64,000 nt of DNA from G963674665 sp964609625 (GTDB taxonomy: Bacteria > Desulfobacterota > Desulfovibrionia > Desulfovibrionales > Desulfovibrionaceae): NCBI GenBank assembly GCA_964609625.1, contig CAZSRS010000001.1, positions 1 to 64,000 of the forward strand, in the 5' to 3' direction. A model generated the notes under the pieces. The model did no database searches, was not told where the DNA came from, and saw only the letters and a program-made list of their open reading frames with translations. This document shows positions 60,579 through 64,000 of the stretch, piece after piece; position 1 is the first letter of the stretch, and the number at the start of each line of letters is the position of its first letter. The position numbers were made by a program, and so were the translations under genes.

Positions 60579-61367
60579 TTAGATGATGTAGTACACGCTG
60601 GGCTCGGTACCCAAAGCGGTTTTGCGCCGGATGGTGAAGTTCTCCTGCAGGGCCTTGCGAACGGGTGAACCGGGATCATCCAGGTCACCGAAAATGATCT
60701 TGCCGTCGGAGGCCTCGACGCAAAGCGGCATGAGACCCTTTTCCAAACGGTCGACACAGAAATGGCACTTTTCCACGACACCCCGCATCCGGGTGGGATA
60801 GTCGGGATTTTCGTGCTCCAGGTGTCCTCTGGGATCCTTGAAGTTGAAGCTCCTGGCACCGTAAGGGCATGCGGCCATGCAAAAACGGCAGCCGATGCAG
60901 CGGTGCATGTCCATGGTCACGATGCCGTCGCTCGCCCGCTTGAACGTGGCCTTGGTGGGGCAGACACGTACACAGGGCGGGTTCTCGCAGTGGTTGCAAA
61001 GCAGCAGGAACTTCCTGTGCTCCACATCGTGGGGCAGGTACTGATGCGGATGCTCGGGAAAGACGTGATGGAAACTGTCAGTCCAGATCCACTTGATCTC
61101 CTGCTTGGACTTGTAGTTGGGCACGTTGTGGTGATGATGACAGGCATCGATGCAGGCCTGATAGTCCTCTGGGGATTCGAAAGCCCTGGTGTCGATGACC
61201 ATGGCCCAGTGCTTCGCGGTGAGGGCATCGGGATTGGGCGCGTATTCCGAGGTCTGTTCAGCATTGACGAGGGAAGCGCCCCCCGTGACCTCGAGCAAGG
61301 TCCCGGCGCCGAGGCCCAGTGCCGATATTCCAGCAGTCCTGAGAAAGTCTCTTCTGCTCTTGTTCAT
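60579..61367 (-). CDS. dsrO: DsrO, periplasmic ferredoxin-like iron-sulfur subunit
   Basis: The product has 262 residues. A twin-arginine signal (SRRDFLRTAGISALGLGAGT) directs the folded protein to the periplasm. Four cysteine clusters follow: CIDACHHHHNV, CNHCENPPCVRVCP, CIGCRFCMAACPYGA and CHFCVDRLEKGLMPLC, matching the NrfC/HybA-type pattern for up to four 4Fe-4S centres. The first cluster has the spacing Cys-x3-Cys then histidines, so one centre may be altered. Its start overlaps the dsrJ stop (TGATG). It should pass electrons between DsrJ and DsrP. Confidence 0.96.
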   Translation of the reverse strand: MNKSRRDFLRTAGISALGLGAGTLLEVTGGASLVNAEQTSEYAPNPDALTAKHWAMVIDTRAFESPEDYQACIDACHHHHNVPNYKSKQEIKWIWTDSFHHVFPEHPHQYLPHDVEHRKFLLLCNHCENPPCVRVCPTKATFKRASDGIVTMDMHRCIGCRFCMAACPYGARSFNFKDPRGHLEHENPDYPTRMRGVVEKCHFCVDRLEKGLMPLCVEASDGKIIFGDLDDPGSPVRKALQENFTIRRKTALGTEPSVYYII

Positions 61368-61750
61368 CAGTTGTTCCCCTTTGGCTCGAGATGGCAGCTC
61401 CAGCAGTACGGGTCAACACTGTTGACATCATGGCACTTGTCGCAGAATTCAGCCTTGTTGGAGTGGCAATCCATACAGGTGTTCTGCAGGCTCATATCAT
61501 ACTGCTTGCCATTGGAGGCGGTGTAGACGCGGAATCCGTCGCGCACTACCAAGTCACGCCAGTCGTCCAGCATTTGCATGTGCTCCTTGCGCATGAACTC
61601 CGTATCCTCAATGCACTTGTCCATGCCTTCGGGCAGCTTGAGTTCAGGCTGAGCATAGCTCTTCAACGTAACCGTGTTGTAGAGGAAGGGCGCGAGCATC
61701 AGGACAACAAAGACCACAAGTCCCGCTATGACATATTTGCCGTTATACAT
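61367..61750 (-). CDS. dsrJ: DsrJ, periplasmic triheme cytochrome c
   Basis: The product has 127 residues. An uncleaved N-terminal membrane anchor (VIAGLVVFVVLMLAPFLYN, about 7-25) is followed by three CxxCH haem c sites near the C-terminus: CMDCH, CDKCH and CWSCH. DsrJ in relatives has unusual haem ligation, including a Cys ligand. It lies 3 bases after dsrK and overlaps dsrO, so translation is coupled. It presumably exchanges electrons with the periplasmic cytochrome c pool. Confidence 0.96.
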   Translation of the reverse strand: MYNGKYVIAGLVVFVVLMLAPFLYNTVTLKSYAQPELKLPEGMDKCIEDTEFMRKEHMQMLDDWRDLVVRDGFRVYTASNGKQYDMSLQNTCMDCHSNKAEFCDKCHDVNSVDPYCWSCHLEPKGNN

Positions 61751-61753
61751 GGG

Positions 61754-63364
61754 CTATTCCTCCTCCATCCCGGGCAGGGTTTCCTGCCTGAGATCCATGG
61801 TGCGCTTCTTCTCGCCCTTCATGACCAGAGCGTTGGCCACGAGTTCGTGCACACCGCAGATTCCGACACCCGGGGCCCAGTAGTCGGCCAGGGGAATGAG
61901 CGTGGCGCGGTCGATGGCGCAGATGCAGGACATCATGTTCACGCCGTGCTTGTCCTGGACGTGCTTCAGGGCATTGCCGCGGGGCAGGCCGCCGCGCATG
62001 CGCAGTTCCAGAATCTCGTCGGTGTTCAGGCCCGAACCGCCGGAACAGCAGAAGGTCTGCTCGCGGATGGTATTCTCGGGCATTTCGTAGAAGTTGTTGC
62101 AGACGTTTTTCAGCACGTAGCGCGGTTCCTCGAACAGGCCCATACCGCGCGCCGGGTTGCAGGAGTCGTGGAAGGTGACCTTGAGGTGGTCGTTGCGGCT
62201 GGGGTCGAGGCGCAGCTTGTCATGCTTGATCAGGTCGGCCGTGAACTCGGTGATGTGCACCATCTTGGTGACTGCCGAGTTCTCGAACACCGTTCCGGTA
62301 ATGGGGTTGTACGGGGTCACCATGTTCGGCGGGGTGGGGCCGTTGTGCGTCTCCATGTACTGGTTGATCACGCGCCACATGTGGCCGCACTCACCGCCGA
62401 GAATCCACTTGACGCCGAGGCGCTCCGCTTCGTGGTACATCTTGGCGTTGAGCTTCTTCATCATCTCGTGGCTGGTGAAGAGCCCGAAGTTTCCACCCTC
62501 GGAGGCGTAGGTGCTCAGGGTGTAGTCCAGCCCGATCTCGTGGAAGAGCATCAGGTAGCCCATGAAGGTGTAGATGCCCGGATCGGCGAACACGTCGCCC
62601 GACGGGGTGATGAACACGACTTCGTGTCCCTTTTCATTGAAGGGGGGCTTGATTTCGATGCCCGTGATTTCCTTGATGTCCTCGCAGAGGAACTCCACGA
62701 TGTCCTTGAAGGCGTGGGGCTGAATGCCCAGGTGGTTGCCCGTGCGGTTGCAGTTGCGCACCGGCTCCATCATCCAGTTGATGTTGATGCCCAGCAACTG
62801 CAAGAGTTCGCGGGCCATCATGGTGATTTCGCAGGTATCGATGCCGTAGGGGCAGAACAGCGAACAGCGACGGCACTCGGTGCACTGGTAGAAGTACATG
62901 AACCACTCTTTGATCACATCCATGGTCAGGGGGCGCGCACCGTTGAGTCTGCCAAGGATCTTGCCGAAGGTGGTGAAATCGTTACGATAGATGGAGCGCA
63001 TCAGCTCGGCGCGCAGCACAGGCATGTTTTTCGGGTCACCGCCGCCGATGAAGAAGTGGCACTTGTCCGCGCAGGCACCGCAGCGCACGCAAATGTCCAT
63101 GAAGACCTTGAAGGAACGGTATTTATCCAGGCGCTCCTTGAAACCCTCATGGACGATTTCTTTCCAGTTCGCGGGCAGCTTCCAATCCTCGTCCATGGGC
63201 GACCACTCGCGAGGGTTGGGGAACCCGAGGTCCTTGAGCACCTCGGGCTTGGCCGGATAGCAGAAATTGCCTTCCCGAAACACCGGCTTGTCGTCCATCC
63301 AGTGCTCCAGGGGCATGCTATGGCTGAACTTCAACAGCTCTTCTGGGGTAGGTACTTTAGCCAT
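61754..63364 (-). CDS. dsrK: DsrK, HdrD-like catalytic subunit of the DsrMKJOP complex
   Basis: The product has 536 residues on the cytoplasmic side. The N-terminal part has two 4Fe-4S clusters: CVRCGACADKCHFFIGGGD and CTECRRCSLFCPYGIDTC. The C-terminal CCG domains, as in heterodisulfide reductase HdrD, have GGECGHMWR, FHDSCNPARGMGLFEEP and FCCSGGSGLNTDEILELRMR, binding the special cluster that cleaves disulfides. DsrK is proposed to reduce the DsrC trisulfide; the dsrC gene is 60 kb away in this window. It follows dsrM by 12 bases and precedes dsrJ by 3. Confidence 0.97.
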   Translation of the reverse strand: MAKVPTPEELLKFSHSMPLEHWMDDKPVFREGNFCYPAKPEVLKDLGFPNPREWSPMDEDWKLPANWKEIVHEGFKERLDKYRSFKVFMDICVRCGACADKCHFFIGGGDPKNMPVLRAELMRSIYRNDFTTFGKILGRLNGARPLTMDVIKEWFMYFYQCTECRRCSLFCPYGIDTCEITMMARELLQLLGININWMMEPVRNCNRTGNHLGIQPHAFKDIVEFLCEDIKEITGIEIKPPFNEKGHEVVFITPSGDVFADPGIYTFMGYLMLFHEIGLDYTLSTYASEGGNFGLFTSHEMMKKLNAKMYHEAERLGVKWILGGECGHMWRVINQYMETHNGPTPPNMVTPYNPITGTVFENSAVTKMVHITEFTADLIKHDKLRLDPSRNDHLKVTFHDSCNPARGMGLFEEPRYVLKNVCNNFYEMPENTIREQTFCCSGGSGLNTDEILELRMRGGLPRGNALKHVQDKHGVNMMSCICAIDRATLIPLADYWAPGVGICGVHELVANALVMKGEKKRTMDLRQETLPGMEEE

Positions 63365-63376
63365 GGGAACTCCTCA

Positions 63377-64000
63377 TTACTTCGCAGCGGTTTCGTCCAG
63401 CATTTTCTCGACCGGGAGTCCGGCTTCCACCATGTGCTCCCTGAAATCATCCTCGTACGCCGCATAGGTGTGGAACTTCTTGGGCGGGTTCCAGGGGTTC
63501 TCCCAGTGCACGAATCGCGAATTGTTGGGAATATTCCTGGTGGGACTCATGAATACCCCCCCCATGTGCATGAGCTTGCTGAAGGGGAAGTAGATCAAAA
63601 GCATGCTGACCAGGAACAGATGCATGTAGAAGATCGGACCCACACCCTCGGGAATGACGGGGGAGAAGGTCACGAGCCCCATGGTCAGGGCCTTGACCGA
63701 GTTGATGTCGGTCTTGCCGAAATAACGCATCCAGATGCCGGTGAGCGCGATGCCCAGGATCAGCAGCAAGGGGAAATAGTCCGACATGATCGAGATGTAG
63801 CGCACCTTGTCGAGAAAAATCCTGCGCAGCAGCAGGAGCAGCGCGGCCGCGGCGAGAATGACCCCGGACTGGAAAAGCCTTGGCACGCCGATCTGCATGA
63901 TGCCGTCGAAAAATTCGAGGATCGTGATGAACAGGGGCACGGGGTCCAGGAAGAACCGGAAATGGCGGATGAAGACCGTCAGAAAGGCGTAGTGGAACAT
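63377..64000 (-). CDS. dsrM: DsrM, C-terminal 207 residues (continues beyond the window)
   Basis: DsrM is the NarI-like cytochrome b subunit with two haem b groups that exchanges electrons with menaquinol. The window ends within the gene: the sequence begins MFHYAFLTVFIRHFRFFLDP, which corresponds to an internal DsrM region; the first 130 or so residues are missing. Four membrane helices remain, with RYISIMSDYFPLLLILGIAL, and the family end FPFSKLMHMGGVFMSPTRNI then NNSRFVHWENPWNP is present. The apparent Met at the window edge is internal. It is the first of the dsrMKJOP genes visible here. Confidence 0.95.
   Translation of the reverse strand: MFHYAFLTVFIRHFRFFLDPVPLFITILEFFDGIMQIGVPRLFQSGVILAAAALLLLLRRIFLDKVRYISIMSDYFPLLLILGIALTGIWMRYFGKTDINSVKALTMGLVTFSPVIPEGVGPIFYMHLFLVSMLLIYFPFSKLMHMGGVFMSPTRNIPNNSRFVHWENPWNPPKKFHTYAAYEDDFREHMVEAGLPVEKMLDETAAK

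Noticed and set aside
63377..64000. A complete 207-residue membrane protein starting at the last base.
   Set aside because: The apparent start codon at the edge corresponds to an internal DsrM methionine, and the remaining sequence matches the DsrM C-terminal two-thirds.

Overview
This GC-rich window comes from a dissimilatory sulfate-reducing deltaproteobacterium (Desulfobacterota), most likely of the Desulfovibrionales. The evidence is dsrC at 2.9 kb with both redox cysteines, and most of a dsrMKJOP transmembrane complex operon at the right edge (59.4-64.0 kb, minus strand), alongside Gram-negative envelope and housekeeping genes. I see no insertion sequence, prophage, CRISPR array or complete rRNA/tRNA operon. 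The only tRNA is the 3' part of tRNA-Gly(GCC) at the left edge. All calls rest on reading the sequence and on memory of protein families; no database search was run.

Layout. 0-3.2 kb: tRNA-Gly end, a methyltransferase overlapping a YcaO-TPR protein, then dsrC. 3.3-5.2 kb: a CgeB-type glycosyltransferase and two small unknown genes. 5.3-9.5 kb: a Hanks-type signalling module on the minus strand (CHASE2 Ser/Thr kinase, double-FHA protein, PP2C phosphatase, plus a possible 59-residue ORF). 9.6-13.8 kb: a pseudo-receiver/HPt protein, an outer-membrane barrel, a methyltransferase, a CoA-binding protein and an HNH-like protein with altered metal-site residues. 13.8-22.5 kb: thioredoxin-reductase-like fusion, RluA-type pseudouridine synthase, DUF2333-like protein, UDP-glucuronate decarboxylase, MreB, Smr protein and SppA.

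22.5-30.6 kb is a long minus-strand run: solute-binding protein, prmA, STAS protein, endonuclease III-like glycosylase, EnvC-like murein-hydrolase activator, CtpA protease, YibQ-like deacetylase, ndk, proC. 30.7-33.7 kb looks accessory: small unknown genes, an Mrr-type restriction protein, and intergenic DNA with strong G-run/C-run inverted repeats. 33.7-36.7 kb: DUF362, slipin and NfeD. 37.0-41.9 kb is the classic rpmH-rnpA-yidD-yidC-jag-mnmE cluster behind a clear promoter. 41.9-52.5 kb: a tandem pair of small paralogues, an L,D-transpeptidase, an RdgC-like protein with a partner, two peptide-type ABC permeases, a large CgeB-type protein, recN, a DUF533 protein and an AIM24-type protein. 52.6-59.3 kb: GAPDH, a GT2 glycosyltransferase, NAD+ synthetase and a GT-C-like membrane protein. 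59.4-64 kb: dsrP, O, J, K and the C-terminal part of dsrM.

How they work together. DsrC carries the sulfite-reduction product as a trisulfide that the DsrMKJOP membrane complex is thought to reduce, so the two ends of the window belong to one respiratory pathway. Envelope genes (MreB, EnvC/CtpA/YibQ, L,D-transpeptidase, YidC, glycosyltransferases) dominate the rest. The most interesting points for follow-up are the methyltransferase-YcaO-dsrC neighbourhood, the hairpin-rich accessory segment around mrr, and several proteins whose usual catalytic residues are changed (pseudo-receiver, HNH-like, endonuclease III-like).
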